This document shows, in pieces, positions 45,627 to 57,591 of a stretch of 64,000 nucleotides of DNA. The DNA comes from Dacryopinax spathularia (taxonomy: Eukaryota > Basidiomycota > Dacrymycetes > Dacrymycetales > Dacrymycetaceae): contig JBBPFI010000015.1 in assembly GCA_037974965.1 (NCBI GenBank), positions 469,001 through 533,000 on the forward strand, written 5' to 3'. How positions within the stretch are numbered: position 1 is the first letter of the stretch; the number at the start of each line of letters is the position of its first letter. A program made the position numbers and the translations under genes. The notes under the pieces were generated by a model. It made no database searches and was not told the origin of the DNA. It was given only the letters and a program-made list of their open reading frames with translations.

Positions 45627-48600
45627 GCCTCATCCAACCACTCAACCGAACCAGCCAAACCAACCCCAAAAAATACCGTGGAATCTACACGATACCACTG
45701 TCTGCCTGACAGTCACTTGACTTGCTATGGAAGCCCACCCGCACCAGCATCTTTGTACTACTAATATTCCTCTCCTTCTCGGCCAACACCACTTTTTCCA
45801 AAAACCTCAAAATTCATATCCACGGACCTTGAACCGACACCTGATAACCAAAATGTGGACTCGGACCTGCTACGAACTACTCGGAAGCGTCGTCTGTATC
45901 GACCTGATCGGCCACCCATCCACTACACGCCAAAACGCACACGGATACCCGTTCACACGCCATGCCGTCCAAAATGATATCGCGAAGCAACGGCTGTGGT
46001 TCCTACGTCCGCTCGTTCGGCGTAGACCACGCTGCTGCTCGCCAGCTCTTCCTCCGACGACCCACCCACCCGCATGTATCCGCCCACTTCAATGTTGCAT
46101 CATTATGTTCAGCCATATTTCCTTCCTTTCCTTGGGGCCTCTGTCGACTGTCCACCATAACCCAACACCAACCGAAAAAAAGGGATCATCCTTCTTCTTC
46201 TGCCACCAATACACTGATATTGTTGTTCTGCCCTTCGCTCATTCCATCCTATCACATCAAATCACATACCGCTCAATGTTATCCACCCTATTATTCCCGA
46301 TTTCCGCTCATACTCGAAACACTGTTGTTATCCCCCTCTCCCAATGTTGTTGACAAACCCCAAGTAAAGGACTCGTTCCACCCCTCTGTACGTAGTGTAT
46401 TTGTAAGAGCACACGCTCCGCTCCCTCCTCTCTCATGTAGTCGTGTCCTGTGGCGACAAGGCACATGGAGTGTAATGACAAGAAACCATACAAACATACA
46501 ATCAGACGATTTCCGCTCAAAATTTCAATGAAGGGTCCTCCGTCCGCCGACCAGACCCCGATATGACATGAAGATCTGATGAATTCAATACATTTACAGT
46601 GCGCGAGCCGAGTCTCCCTCCGCTCCACCAGAATTCGGCTGCAGTCGTAAGCAATGCAATGCGCTGCAATATCATCAATGGTCTCCGCCCACGTTGCGTG
46701 CGTGAATTGACCAGAACAAAAGGGTCGTAACGGGCGGAAGGGCCGCGGCTTTCCATCTCTCATCAGACCCAGCCTCGAGGCCAGCATGGGTTCCACCCTC
46801 TCGGCCAGCCATTGCTGCCATAAGGAAGAGACGCCACGCCGCCGGCCAGCACTGCGCATTACAGTACTGTAATCCTTCACAGCACCTCTTGGGAGCTCTT
46901 TTGGCTGTGCGACGGTTCGGAGCGGCAGAAGATGGGAAAATGTCTCGGGGATGGGAGACGACAAACGCCGCCGATGGAACATGCTTCGGTACTTCTTGAT
47001 CCAGCTTCTTAAGCTCGGCAGGCGGCTTTAGGTTACGAGGATGAGAAATTGGCCGTAGGGGCTGGTCGGGCCCTGTGCTGGCGAGGGAAAAGAGGGTAGG
47101 TCTTGATCCCTCATTCTTTCAGGGATACGTTTGTGGTCTGAGGAGGGTTGCTCTGAGGAGGGTTGCTCTGATCGTAGTAAGTAACCTTTTGTCTATCACA
47201 CCCGAGCAGGATATAGGCCTCACATGTGTCAGACAATGTAGCCGAAAGGTAGCCGTAAGGCAGGCCGGCTTATACTACCTACAGCAATGCAAATCAAGGG
47301 CCCAGCGGGTCTGGACAGGAACGATCACGACCCTCACTCTCCATCGGCACGTACTTCCGTACAGGCCGTATCGTTCGGACGGCTCGGGATGGCTCTGCTG
47401 GGCATCTGTATCTGGTAGCTGGCGAGGAGCGGTGCGCTAGAATTGCCTGAAAGAGGGTTTCTGCTGGTAGGGGAGGGGGAGTGGGTCCGAGGTGATGAGG
47501 CTTGCTTTGGTGCTGTTCTTCAATGAGAGGGGCGTTGGGAAGAAGGAGTCGCCTATCGAGCTCAGTGCTACCGGGAAGAAGAGGAAGAGGAACTTCTGCA
47601 ATTGCTCCATCCCCTAACCCTGGTGTACTGGCTCGGATAGAGAGCAGGAACAGGTAAGTAACATCCCCCACTTGGGTAGGCGCATCATTAATGATAAGGG
47701 CAGAAGGGGACACGTCCCACTTCTCGGTTATTCGGATGTCCAATACGGGTAGCGCATATCAGTCAGAAGGCCTGTCCTTCTCTCGCTCCTTTCCTTCTGA
47801 CAAAAAGAGGGGAACAACGATGTACAGCATACGTACGTAAAAAGTGCGCATCAGCTGGCAGGTCGGGAAAGGCAACTCGGATCCCTTGCCGATGGGCTCT
47901 TGGCCCTAAATGGACTGCGGCAGGATGTGGGAGGAAGGTGAGGGTTGACAACGCAGCAGCGCTGGCGGGCGTATAATACGAATTTATGGGCTCAGCAGCC
48001 TAGGCCAGGATACCCTCGACGTAACAGACGGTCCGAGACAGTATACGCTGATGCAGGTTGTGCTCCGTGTCCGGTGCTCCGGCCAGGAGGGGTTACTGCT
48101 TAAATGCTGGCTATCACGCTGCAGCTGCGGACACATAAGCACTTCAACTCTCAACTTCTGACGTCTGACTTCCGACTTCCGCAAGAAAGCTGGCGGCGAC
48201 CTCTTTTCACAAGCTGTGATATTCGGGAGGATGCTGTCTTACCCGTCCTCGTGCTTCTCAATGTGAGACAAATGGAACATGCTCGTCACCTGCTCAAGCC
48301 GCGGTCTTCCCTCCCTCACTGGCTGCTTCGGAGCGCAAATCACACCCCTGCGGCCACATAGGAGCTTTTTAGACCTCCAGCGCCAACCTACCGGGCGCCG
48401 CAGCCGTGCCTGCGCCACACTTCCCATATCCGGTAACCGCGTCGAAAATCGAAGCGCAAGCCCAAGCTGACGAGCTCGGAACTGGATGTCTCAGCTCGCA
48501 ACGCTCGTCGGAAAGACGTGCCGGACAAACAGACTCCTTCGTCGTTTAGAGCTCTGGAGAAATAGAGTAGCCTTACGTGACCCTCCACAAATTGGGCATG

Positions 48601-49522
48601 GGCCCGAGGCCGGAATAGGGGTGCTGGGTGCCGTAAGATACTAGATAGAAGCTGCCAGGTTCTATATCGAACATCCATCCTTATTGGGTAGTTGGGTGGT
48701 TATCGCTGGTCTATCGGTAATTGGGCGATGGGGTGATTTGAGGGGGTGGTTTCCTTTGTTGTGGGCTTGTTGATGCCGAGTCGGGAAGTGTTGAGCTGCC
48801 TCTTCTGTCTGAGGTGGACATCAAGTTAGAGGGGTTCTACGAGGACCGGAAGCTGGGGGATCGATAGAGGGCTCATGGAATTGGCAGGGGCCGCCTCAAC
48901 CGGGATAGTGCCCTCGCCAGGCTAGGGAAAGGGGCAGCCCGCTCGACCGCGCTCGAGCAAAATAGGAGAGACCATAGGAGTTGCCCACTTGAGCATTTAA
49001 ATCGGGCTGTACGTACGTGACCACATGAGCACCAGACGTCTCATTCATTCCTCTCCCACAGACTTGCGTTAAACGTACTGAAACAGGCTGCCCTCGGGGT
49101 GTTAGGAGTCCGTATCTGTTCTGAAGGACGAGAGGTGTCTCTATGCAGAATTAGTGTGGAACAATCACGTTTGACTGAACTAACTCCACGCCGCGACCGC
49201 ACACTTCACACCAGAAGCCCGAAGTGGCAGGCGGACTCCATCTCACGAGTGGTTCGCAAGAGCGCTTCAAAGATGCACAGCTGCTGCTTTTTCTCTTAGA
49301 GACGTCTTCAGAAGCGTGTTGAGCCGAAATAGGAATAACGTTAGGGTATCGCGCGTGCATATATACATCTTGTCTCCTCTCTCCTTTCACAGCGTCCATA
49401 GCCACTACTTAGTACTGGCAATCCAACCCTCCTCAACATTCCTCTTCCCGCTCCTGGCCGTCCAAGTCGGCCACGGAAAAAGTACACCGAATCGCCGCAA
49501 ATCCGCCTCAGGTTGTTCATGT
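45627..49522. other. Long gene-free stretch (3.9 kb)
   Basis: Frames such as plus 45727-46353 and minus 46308-46982 show no domain and no splice-consistent extension. A 15 bp perfect tandem duplication lies at 47139-47168. The composition differs from the adjacent GC-rich coding block that begins at 49523. I see nothing I can name. Confidence 0.45.
47139..47168. repeat. Perfect 15 bp tandem duplication
   Basis: The unit TGAGGAGGGTTGCTC occurs twice head to tail in non-coding DNA. A simple slippage-type duplication; function unknown. Confidence 0.8.
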
Positions 49523-49784
49523 TCATCGAACTCCTCGACTCTCACCCGCAGCGTCCCACGGCGCCCTCTCCTCCAGTATCCTCTCCCCTCCACCTCCTTC
49601 TTTCCCATCCTTGCCCGGCTCCCGACCCTCTTCCTCCCTCTGGCCCTCAGTTCCCGGTCCATGCCCAGCTCGGTCCTTCCCCATCCCCACCACAGGAGAA
49701 GGCGGCAAAACCTCCGGCGTGCCCACGTCCTCCCTTAGGCCCACATCCGGGAAATAAGGGTTCACCAACCCACCCGCTTCCCGT

Positions 49785-49826
<42 letters not shown>

Positions 49827-51685
49827 CCCCTCTGCCCAGGAAGGGAAGTCGGATCCGGCAGGGCAGGCGGCGTATCCACCTCCGGCGCCAGTCCAGACAA
49901 TCTTGTCCCCACTCCAACTGCAACTCCGACTCCGACTCCAACCCCCGAGCCAGGTTCAGAAGGTTGGCCGGACGCTGCTGCAGGTGCGGGCTGCGCAGCT
50001 CTCGGTCGGAGACGGGCAAGTAACGCCTGTCGCTCGCCTTCCGTCGGCCCGGATTTTCCCGACCTCGCGCCTTTCTCGTTCTCCGGCGGAGAGGCGGGTG
50101 CGCTGGGCGAAGGCCTCTCCTCAATAGGCTCTAACCCCCCCGCCCCTGCTCGGCCGGGGCTGGGAAAAGCGCGAGGTGTAGATGTCCCGTTCACCCCGCT
50201 ATAAGCCGCGCCGATCTGGGCGGAGCTGCTGTGTACGGAGGAGATGGTGCCGGTGCCGATGCCCAGGCTGGAACGGGGCACGGTGTCCCAGTGCGGCTTA
50301 AGGCTCTCAAAGCTCTGTTCGGTTTCTCCTGGCGTGTTAGTGCGCCAGCCCGCTGGGTCGGCTGGGTCGACTGGGTTGGGGTCGGTTGGGGTTGTGCGGC
50401 CTGGCGTGAGGTCTCCGTCTTCTCCTCTTGCTGCTGCTGCTGCTGATCCTGTTCCCGCCCCGGTAGGGAAGGCTGGGCCACCTCCCCCTCCCCCTCCTGA
50501 GTCTGCGAACCCAGAGCTGCCAGCGCCGGTGCCAAGGGTAGGACTCATCATCCCCAACGGCGCCAGGATACTAAACACCCCCCCGCCCATCCCCTCCCCT
50601 CCTCCTTCCACCCCCCCGCCCCCGGCTGCGCCCCCCAGGTCAGAAGGCAAAACATACGCATCAAACGGGTCCGGATCCCCCCCCACTATCCCTTCCAGCG
50701 CAGGGTCAGTCATCTTCTGCCCCACGCGCTCATACACGTCCAGCGTCGCCCGTACCACATGTGCGACCCTCCCCAGGAGGTCGGAGAAGGCAGATTCGGA
50801 GGAAGAGAGGAGAGAGGTGTAGTATGACGCTTTGAGGGCGTCGAGCGCGTCGACTTGGGATTGGAGGGCGGCGAGGGCGCTGCGGAAGGCTGAGAGGTCG
50901 CGTTTCCGTGCTCGGGCGAGGGAGAGGTTGGCGGCTTCGGTTTGCCGGATTTGGAGGGAGAGGTCGGATTGGGCGCGTTCGTAGGCGATTTGTCGTTCCT
51001 GTGCGCCCACGCGGTCAGCCATCAGATTACTACAGAAGGGAGAGGGAGAGTGGACGGTAGGAAGATGGGGACGTACCGTTACGAGTCGCTTGAAGTCCTC
51101 CAGAGCGCGTATGAGAGGCTCCTCAAACATCTTCAGCATCGTATCCACCTAGAAGTCTCATCACGTCAGTCTTGCTCTTGCCCATCCCCTTGCACCCCTA
51201 AAAGAGGGCAGAGACAGAAAGAGGAAGAGGCGCACCAAGACCTGCTCCTGGTTCGCGATCAGGTAATGCAGTCCTCCAGCAGCCATAAACCCCCCCGCTG
51301 CCTCGTCCGACACTCCCTTCAAGCGCGCGCACCTTTCTACGGCGTGCGCGAAGCCTGCTCGGGATTGGGCGACGGTGGAGAGGGATTCGCGGTAGGTTCG
51401 GCCGGCGGTGATCACCTGTCTGGGAGGTTAGCTTGCCCCGCATCGCGAAGTGAGGAGGAGGAGGGAGGAGAGGAGGAGGAGGGGGGGACGGACATCTTCG
51501 TACGCCTGTATACTGGATCTGAGGTCCTTCTTTGAGATTATACGAGCTGGTGCGCCTGCAAAGTCTCCGGCTGCTGAGGTCGCGATGCTGCTCCTCTGTG
51601 AGAAGGTGGGCGATGGTGGCCTGGGAAAGGGCGGGAGTGAGGATGAGGCGGATGGGGCGGTGTATGCGGAGGGTCGGGAGGCCAT
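49523..51685 (-). CDS. IVY1: Ivy1-like phospholipid/vacuole-binding protein (IMD/BAR-type helical domain)
   Basis: Start MASRPSAYTAPSASSSLPPF at 51685. A Ser/Pro head ends in ARIISKKDLRSSIQAYEDV, then ITAGRTYRESLSTVAQSRAG, FAHAVERCARLKGVSDEAAG, LHYLIANQEQVL, VDTMLKMFEEPLIRALEDFK and ERQIAYERAQSDLSLQIRQT. This is a long antiparallel helical domain of the type seen in yeast Ivy1, which binds phospholipids and Rab Ypt7 at the vacuole and relates to TORC1 control. Helices end near YTSLLSSSESAFSDLLGRVA. The C-terminal ~360 of about 640 residues are Gly/Pro/Ser-rich and disordered, with an (Ala-Gly)n run encoded by a 6 bp repeat. Four exons; stop at 49523. Divergent from SND2, with about 200 bp between starts. 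Confidence 0.78.
49791..49826. repeat. Hexanucleotide microsatellite inside coding sequence
   Basis: Six perfect copies of TGCTCC on the plus strand, read on the minus strand as alternating Gly-Ala in the Ivy1-like protein. The unit length keeps the frame, so copy number can vary without a frameshift. Confidence 0.85.
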
Positions 51686-51886
51686 CCTACTAGCAAGGTA
51701 CAAACCAATAGCTGTCCAAGCTAGAGAGGTGCGGTAAGGTAGCAGAGACGAGACGGAGGGCGTCTAAGAGAGATGACGCTGCGGAATGTGTACGTATCTC
51801 AATGTATCCCTTTACACTTCTCAGGGTTCGTCTCGTTCCTGGCCACGACCGTGTTTTCACTTCTCTCTCACCGTACAAAAGGCACA

Positions 51887-52742
51887 ATGGTACGCCCACC
51901 CCAAGAGAGGAGCGAAGAGAGAGTAGAAAGCTGATGAGTTATTGAAAGGCCAACGCCGCTGCCAAACGCCTCGCAGCGCAAAACGAGCAGTCCATAAAAC
52001 GTCTCAACATGGGCATGGCAATCGTGAACGTACGTCCCCCTCGACCCACCTTTCCTCTCCCTGTCCCACTCTGGGAGCAACACGCTTGTGGAAGAACAGT
52101 ACTGATAGGGAAAGAACAGCTCAACTGGCTCCTCCTCCGCTATCTGCTCAACCGCCCCTCCTTTCCCTTCTCCCAGATCACGCTCTACGTCCTCACGCTC
52201 GTCCCCGAAGTCCTGATCTACAGATGGCTCGTGAGATCCGGCACGCCTCAGCGCGACTCCTCCGGCCTCCTCATAACACCAGGAGAAGATTTGGGGCAAG
52301 CGGGGCTAGTGGAGTACGCATGGGATATACTTTATGTTACTTGGGCTTGCGTGTTGGGGAGCGCGGTCCTGGGCGGGTGGGTCTGGTGGTTCTACCTCGC
52401 GGTAGGTGTATATCATCGTTCTCTTCTGTCCCTTCTCTCTCGTCACGTTGTGGTTGTGCTGACGAGAGCGACTATTTCTAGATCCCGGGGTTCGCACTCT
52501 ACAAAGGCGGCTCCCTCCTCCTTCCCCTCCTCCGTTCCTCCCTCCCTTCCCTCTCCGCCCTAGCAGGCCCAGGAACCGCAGGTCCCGGTGCCGGTGCAGG
52601 AGCAGGAGGAGCAGCAGGAGCAGGAGGGATGGAAGGCCTCGAAGGAGGCGCAGCGGAGAGCAAGCGCCAGCAGAAATTGAGGAAGAGGATGGAGAGGGGT
52701 GATCCGAGGGTTCGGCAGGTGGAGCGGAAGAGGGCGGCTTGA
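51887..52742 (+). CDS. SND2: ER targeting factor Snd2 (TMEM208 family)
   Basis: ER membrane protein of the SRP-independent SND route for inserting membrane proteins. The only start that fits is the ATG at 51887-51889, directly followed by a GT donor. The 59 bp intron (51890-51948, AAG acceptor) joins M to ANAAAKRLAAQNEQSIKRLN, the canonical family start. Exons continue MGMAIVN, LNWLLLRYLLNRPSFPFSQI, TLYVLTLVPEVLIYRWLVRS, GLVEYAWDILYVTWACVLGS and GGWVWWFYLA, then IPGFALYKGGSLLLPLLRSS. Four membrane segments are visible. The C-terminus ESKRQQKLRKRMERGDPRVR is the conserved basic tail. A Gly/Ala insert (PGAGAGAGG) lies just before it and is not part of the usual protein. About 225 residues. Convergent with the aspartyl-tRNA synthetase. 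Confidence 0.92.
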
Positions 52743-53108
52743 TGCTGTACTTGGGCGTGGGATTGGGGGTTCTGGATCTTGGTGTGCGGTGATTTCGGGT
52801 GAGGTACTGGGCGTGGGAGTGGGAGTGGGCATGTTTGCGGGTTGGAGATGTACAGTACCCACGTATCCCGACGCTCTAGTCGCGGCAGGGCGGCTCTCTT
52901 GTGCTGCGGCTCGCTCGCTACGAGTCTTAGGATAGGCACCTTCGACCCCGCCCGCAGCGGCCGATGAAGCCAATAAGAGAGGAGAGTGTGATATTCTCTA
53001 CATACTACCCACATCACAGCTAGCCACAAACCCACCCTACTACCCTGTACCCAGACTATCCATCCTCCCAAACCCCTCCCCGCCCCGCCCCGCCCCGCAC
53101 TCATTCGC

Positions 53109-56100
53109 TCAAGACCCCTCCTCCCCCTCCCCCTTCCCCTCCCCCGCCCCAGACCTACCCCTAGCAATCCTCTCCCTCCTCCTCAACTCCATCCTCTCCG
53201 TCCATCCCCTCCCCCAATCCTCCAGCATCGCCAGCCCATCATCCGCACCCCCTTGCTCCTGCTCCTGCAGCAGTCGGGGCGAGGGTCCCCATTTGCGGGT
53301 GCTTGTGCTCTGTAAGTCGGCTTCTTCTTCTGCAGAGAGGCTGGGTTCGGATGTGTCGGAGTCGGGGTCAAAGAGTTCGTTAGGGGGGGAGGAGGAAGGT
53401 GAGTAGTCGCCTTTCAGCCCCTTTGCTCCTGCGCCCCCGGTCAGCTGGGCGGCGTGCTGCTGCGTCTTCTTCAGCTCCCCTCTCTCAGCCTGTACCTCTA
53501 CCCGCTGCTGTTCCCCTCCCTCTCCTTCCTCGCGCACCGGCTCCGAAACACCCCCGCCCTCGTCGGCAGCGGCAGCGGCAGCACCGCCCTTCGCCGCCCT
53601 CGTCTGCCACGCCGACGGTCGGAGCCTGTATGGCCTCAGCTGCTCGTTTGGCACCCGGGAGGGACTGCGGAAGACGGGATCCCTCCCTTCGGCGTTCTTG
53701 GGGAAGGCGATCACTTCCCTTATTGAGTGGGTGTTGCAGATTATTGACATGAGGCGGTCGAAGCCTATCGTAGGACGGTGGAAATGAGTCAGTCAGTCAG
53801 TCATGTGCCCCGGAGGATCGGAGGAGAGAGAGGTGGGGACAGAATGTAAGGTGGCGAGTCATGTTTGCGTGAGGTTGATCTGGGGAATGAGGGAAGGAGA
53901 CGAGAGAGGTAGAATGCGTACCGAGCGCTATGCCCCCGTGGGGTGGGGCGCCGAACCGGAGTGCTTGGAGTAGGTGGCTGAACCTTTCCACCTGAGTGTC
54001 CAACTGCCAAGCGGGCGAATAAGTCAGGACAAACCCGAGAAGGAGGGAGCGGGCGGCGCACCTTCAAGATCTCCTCCAGGATGAAATGCTGCAGCTCGGC
54101 ATCATGTATCCGCACCGACCCGCCTCCGATCTCGACTCCGTTCAGGACAAGATCATAGTGCTGCCCCCTGACTTTGCCCAGATCGCGCGTCTCGCCATGC
54201 ATGAGCAGCTCGATGTCCTCCGCCATTGGCGCCGTGAACGGATGATGCGAACTGGACCATTCGCCCCCCACAAGAGCCTCTTTCTCGGGGTCTTTGGTGA
54301 AGAGCGGGAACTCGGTCACCCAGAGGAAATCCGAGCCTTGGTCCGGTTTCCAGACGTCTGCGTGCGACTTGTCAGAGTCAGTCAGGGATGTGATGGGACG
54401 CGGAACGCACTGATGACTTCTGCTAGTCTCGCTACGGCCAGACGCATGTCGCCCAAGGCGGTGGACGACCCCTAAATAGCGTCAGCCGACGCACGGGGGA
54501 GGAAGTACTACCCCCTACCGAATGCACCTCGTCGCGGAAACGCAGGAACAGATGATCGCCCATCTCAACTTGAAGGCGCTCGCCAAGATCCCGCCACAGG
54601 TCGGGATTGTCGAAGTTGACGTGTGGGTGGCTGGTGACCCATCGGTACTGGTTCTCTTCTGTAATCGTGACCGGGATGATTCCAGGATCACGTTTGGCAA
54701 AGTTCCGTAGGTTCTTGATCGCGAGTGGCGAGGCACGGGGTATGCGTAGACAGTCCAGGACACGACCTTGACTCGCGGTAGATCTCTTGAGCTCTTCTTG
54801 ATATTCGAGAGGCATCATGGCGGAGAGGTCCACAATCTATGCGTGATGTTGAGATTTCACCGCAATGTAAGAGAACTTGGAACACACACCTCCAACGGTA
54901 TTCGGGTATCCGGCTTGTCTGAACCATACTAAAGCAAGACAAATGAGAATCCCGCTCTGTGAGCAATAACAGGCGCCTACCTTCGACATCGCCTCGTGAT
55001 ACGTGAGCACTCGGAACTTGGGAGGCACCTCCGATTGCTTCAATTCCCGCCATACCCACCGTATCACCTCTTCAACGACCTCCTTCACCTCCCCACCGCC
55101 GATTCGCCAGCCATGCAGTTTCTCACTCTCCCGCGCTGACCAAGAGACGAAAGCCATTTCCAGATCGAGCTGCGTGAACTCTGGTTGTCGATCCTTCCTA
55201 CCATCTTCATCCCGGAAGCACTTTGCAAACTGGTAGTAGTTCTCAATGGCACCAGAACAGATCAGGAGCTGCTTGGGTTGTTGGGGAGATTGAGCAAGAG
55301 CATAGAAGGTGGGTTCTTGAGGTCCGTCCTCGCCACTTGCAGGTTGCGTTTCAGCGTCTTCTGATACAGGTGGAACACGAGTAGGGACGAGAAACTCATG
55401 TGCACCTTCCGGCGTGGAATTGAGCAATATTGGCGTTTCTACATCCAAGAAACCTAGTCAAAGTCTTGTCAGTAGATTACGAGACCCTCGTTTTGAGCAC
55501 AAATCCCACCTCGAACCTCCAACACATCGCGAATAATCCGAGTAGCCTGGCTACGTATTCGTAGGTTCTTGGCTATCTCCTCTCGCCGCAGGTCAAGTAC
55601 GCGATGTTGGCTACGGAACTTTTGATTTGGCTATGGAGCGTTGATGAGTTGCGGTCGAGGATGTATCGACAGAACACGTACCATGTCTATCTGGGTGGGA
55701 TAAAAAGGCAGAGGCTTCTGAGCGGGATTTAGGAGTGCGTATTTGCGGACGATTACTTCAGTTCGTCTTTTGGTGTATCCCTGATGCTCCGATTAGCTCG
55801 GGATCGTTACTCAATAATGGAATTCTGTTGACCGTTTTGTTGGCTTTATCAGGTACTTGCTGGACAGTACCGGTGATGGAGACCACTGACTCCAGGGGAA
55901 TCTCGGCAAGCTCGAAATCATGCTCCTCGTCGAGGTCCAAAGTGCGGTATACCAGTTGGACAGTGCCTCGATGATCCCGCAGCACAAGGAAGTTTATGCC
56001 GCCCATTTGCCTAGAATCGAAACTTTCAAGTACGACCGCCAGCGCCGTTCCCTGAAATTCATACCTGATGGCTTGAATCCAGCCAACGAGAGTGACCCTT

Positions 56101-56432
56101 GTGCCATCTCTCACGTTATTCAGGTTGCAGGAATATTCGGTTCTCTGGTCATATTCACCTTAGCAGGTGTCAGAAAAAGATCTGCCAGGTATAGCAGTTG
56201 GCAGGCAGCAAGTCTACCATTATGAGCTTTCCAAGGTACCGGCGGCTCTGCCCAGTTATTGAGAGGAGTCGACGGCGCCGCGAATGGAAGTTCTCCTTCT
56301 ACGATCGGCGCGGTCGAATGGACCAGGCGCCTAAGACAAGTCCTATTCCAGCATAGCCTAGATGTTCTTGTAGTTGTCGACAGACATCGAGCAGAAAGTG
56401 AGTTCTCAGCTAGCTGTCGGTGGGCGCGCATC
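53109..56432 (-). CDS. MSD1: Mitochondrial aspartyl-tRNA synthetase with unusual C-terminal tail
   Basis: Class II synthetase charging mitochondrial tRNA-Asp. The start at 56432 gives a basic presequence ([20 protein letters not shown]). After an intron comes an OB-fold anticodon domain: [47 protein letters not shown]. Catalytic motifs follow: [11 protein letters not shown] (motif 1), [20 protein letters not shown] (motif 2, with the FRDE and tRNA-binding Arg) and [17 protein letters not shown] (motif 3). [11 protein letters not shown] and [10 protein letters not shown] are typical of the bacterial/mitochondrial subgroup. About ten exons, some 870 residues, longer than the ~660 of yeast Msd1. 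The excess is a tail of about 170 residues after LRPYRL (53618-53109), Ala/Gly/Glu/Ser-rich with no domain I know. The tail shares its exon and frame with the conserved end, so it appears to be translated. Confidence 0.92.
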
Positions 56433-56903
56433 GTCACGCCCTGCGCAGAGCGCTTCAGTTCAGGGTTCTGTCGCTGAAGTTTCCCTGTTCAACCCTTTTT
56501 GTGGCGGTGCTGGCGCTCTTCCGGAGAAACTACTGCGGTTGACCCACTGTATGTATGTTGTTCTGCCCGAAACACCAATACTTCAACCTAGTGACGCTAC
56601 AGTAACCTGCCGATCACATAACTGGAATACATGAACGAATAAAGTAGATCCCAAGCTGAGTCCCGTGGCGGTTTCCAAAGATTCAGAGACCTCGCCTGCG
56701 AATCCTTCCAGTATCTAGCCGCAGTTTCGCGAGCCGTCCTCTGGACCTGCTTTCCAACCGCCCCGGATGTTGCCACTTGAAGAAAAGGTGCCATTTGCCA
56801 CATATTTCTGACCAGCCATACTCAAACCTCCAGAAGACAAAGACACACGACATCTGACTTACTCGACATATCAGACGCGGTACCCCGCCAGCAAGCGTCC
56901 GAG

Positions 56904-57110
56904 TCATGCTTGGCCTCCCCTCTCCTCGCAGGCAAGTTGCGCAACGGCACCAAGAGGTGCAACCGCCTTCAACAGCTTGATCATGCTGAAGGTCTTGGTC
57001 TTCTCAATATCGTCGCTAGGCGTGAGGATGCCACGGGAGAGGCCGAAGTTGTGCCTCAGGATGCTCGATAGGCGGTCGTGGATCGCTTGCAGGATGAATA
57101 AGTCGGACAT
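56904..57110 (-). CDS. Small ORF of unknown function
   Basis: A 68-codon frame starts MSDLFILQAIHDRLSSILRH and continues FGLSRGILTPSDDIEKTKTF, then SMIKLLKAVAPLGAVAQLAC. The sequence looks like a helical protein. The frame is open upstream (GYMNDCVSSASPALRSQGI), and frames downstream to 56590 could be later exons, so this may be part of a longer gene lying between the AspRS start and the mobile block. I do not recognise the family. Confidence 0.35.
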   Translation of the reverse strand: MSDLFILQAIHDRLSSILRHNFGLSRGILTPSDDIEKTKTFSMIKLLKAVAPLGAVAQLACEERGGQA

Positions 57111-57591
57111 CGCGAATCTGGGCTTGGGCGGGAGATGTATTCCTTGCGAGCGCAGGGCGGGAGATGCGGACGACACACAGTCATTCATATATCCGCGAAC
57201 AGTCGCAACTAGTAAATCTTGATTCAAGCCGCCCCCCGCGTGCAGGGAAGGCGGAGCCGCAATGCGGCACCGAGGAAGAACCTATAATCAGACCCACACA
57301 GTCACCTGAGCCTTCCCAGGGGCCACGCAAACTTGTGTTGGGGGCGGTGCAAGCCTCGGACACACATTTGTGCCCATACCCGAGGACCCCGCAATCCAGC
57401 CATTTCCAGCATTTAGCTAAAAAATATTAGTAATATCGTTTACGTGTATTAGGCCCTAGGAAGTCGCGTTCTCTCGTGGGCGAGCCTTCCCCACGTCTCC
57501 GCATATACTCACGACCCCTACAAGCCTGGTCAATGGCGAAACACGACGCTTCTCGAGGCAAGCCAAGCCGGAGAGCGCTGAAGCAAGATAG

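Noticed and set aside
45727-46982. Frames of 208 (plus) and 224 (minus) codons downstream of the ACT gene
   Set aside because: They overlap on opposite strands, show no family and look like random open frames.
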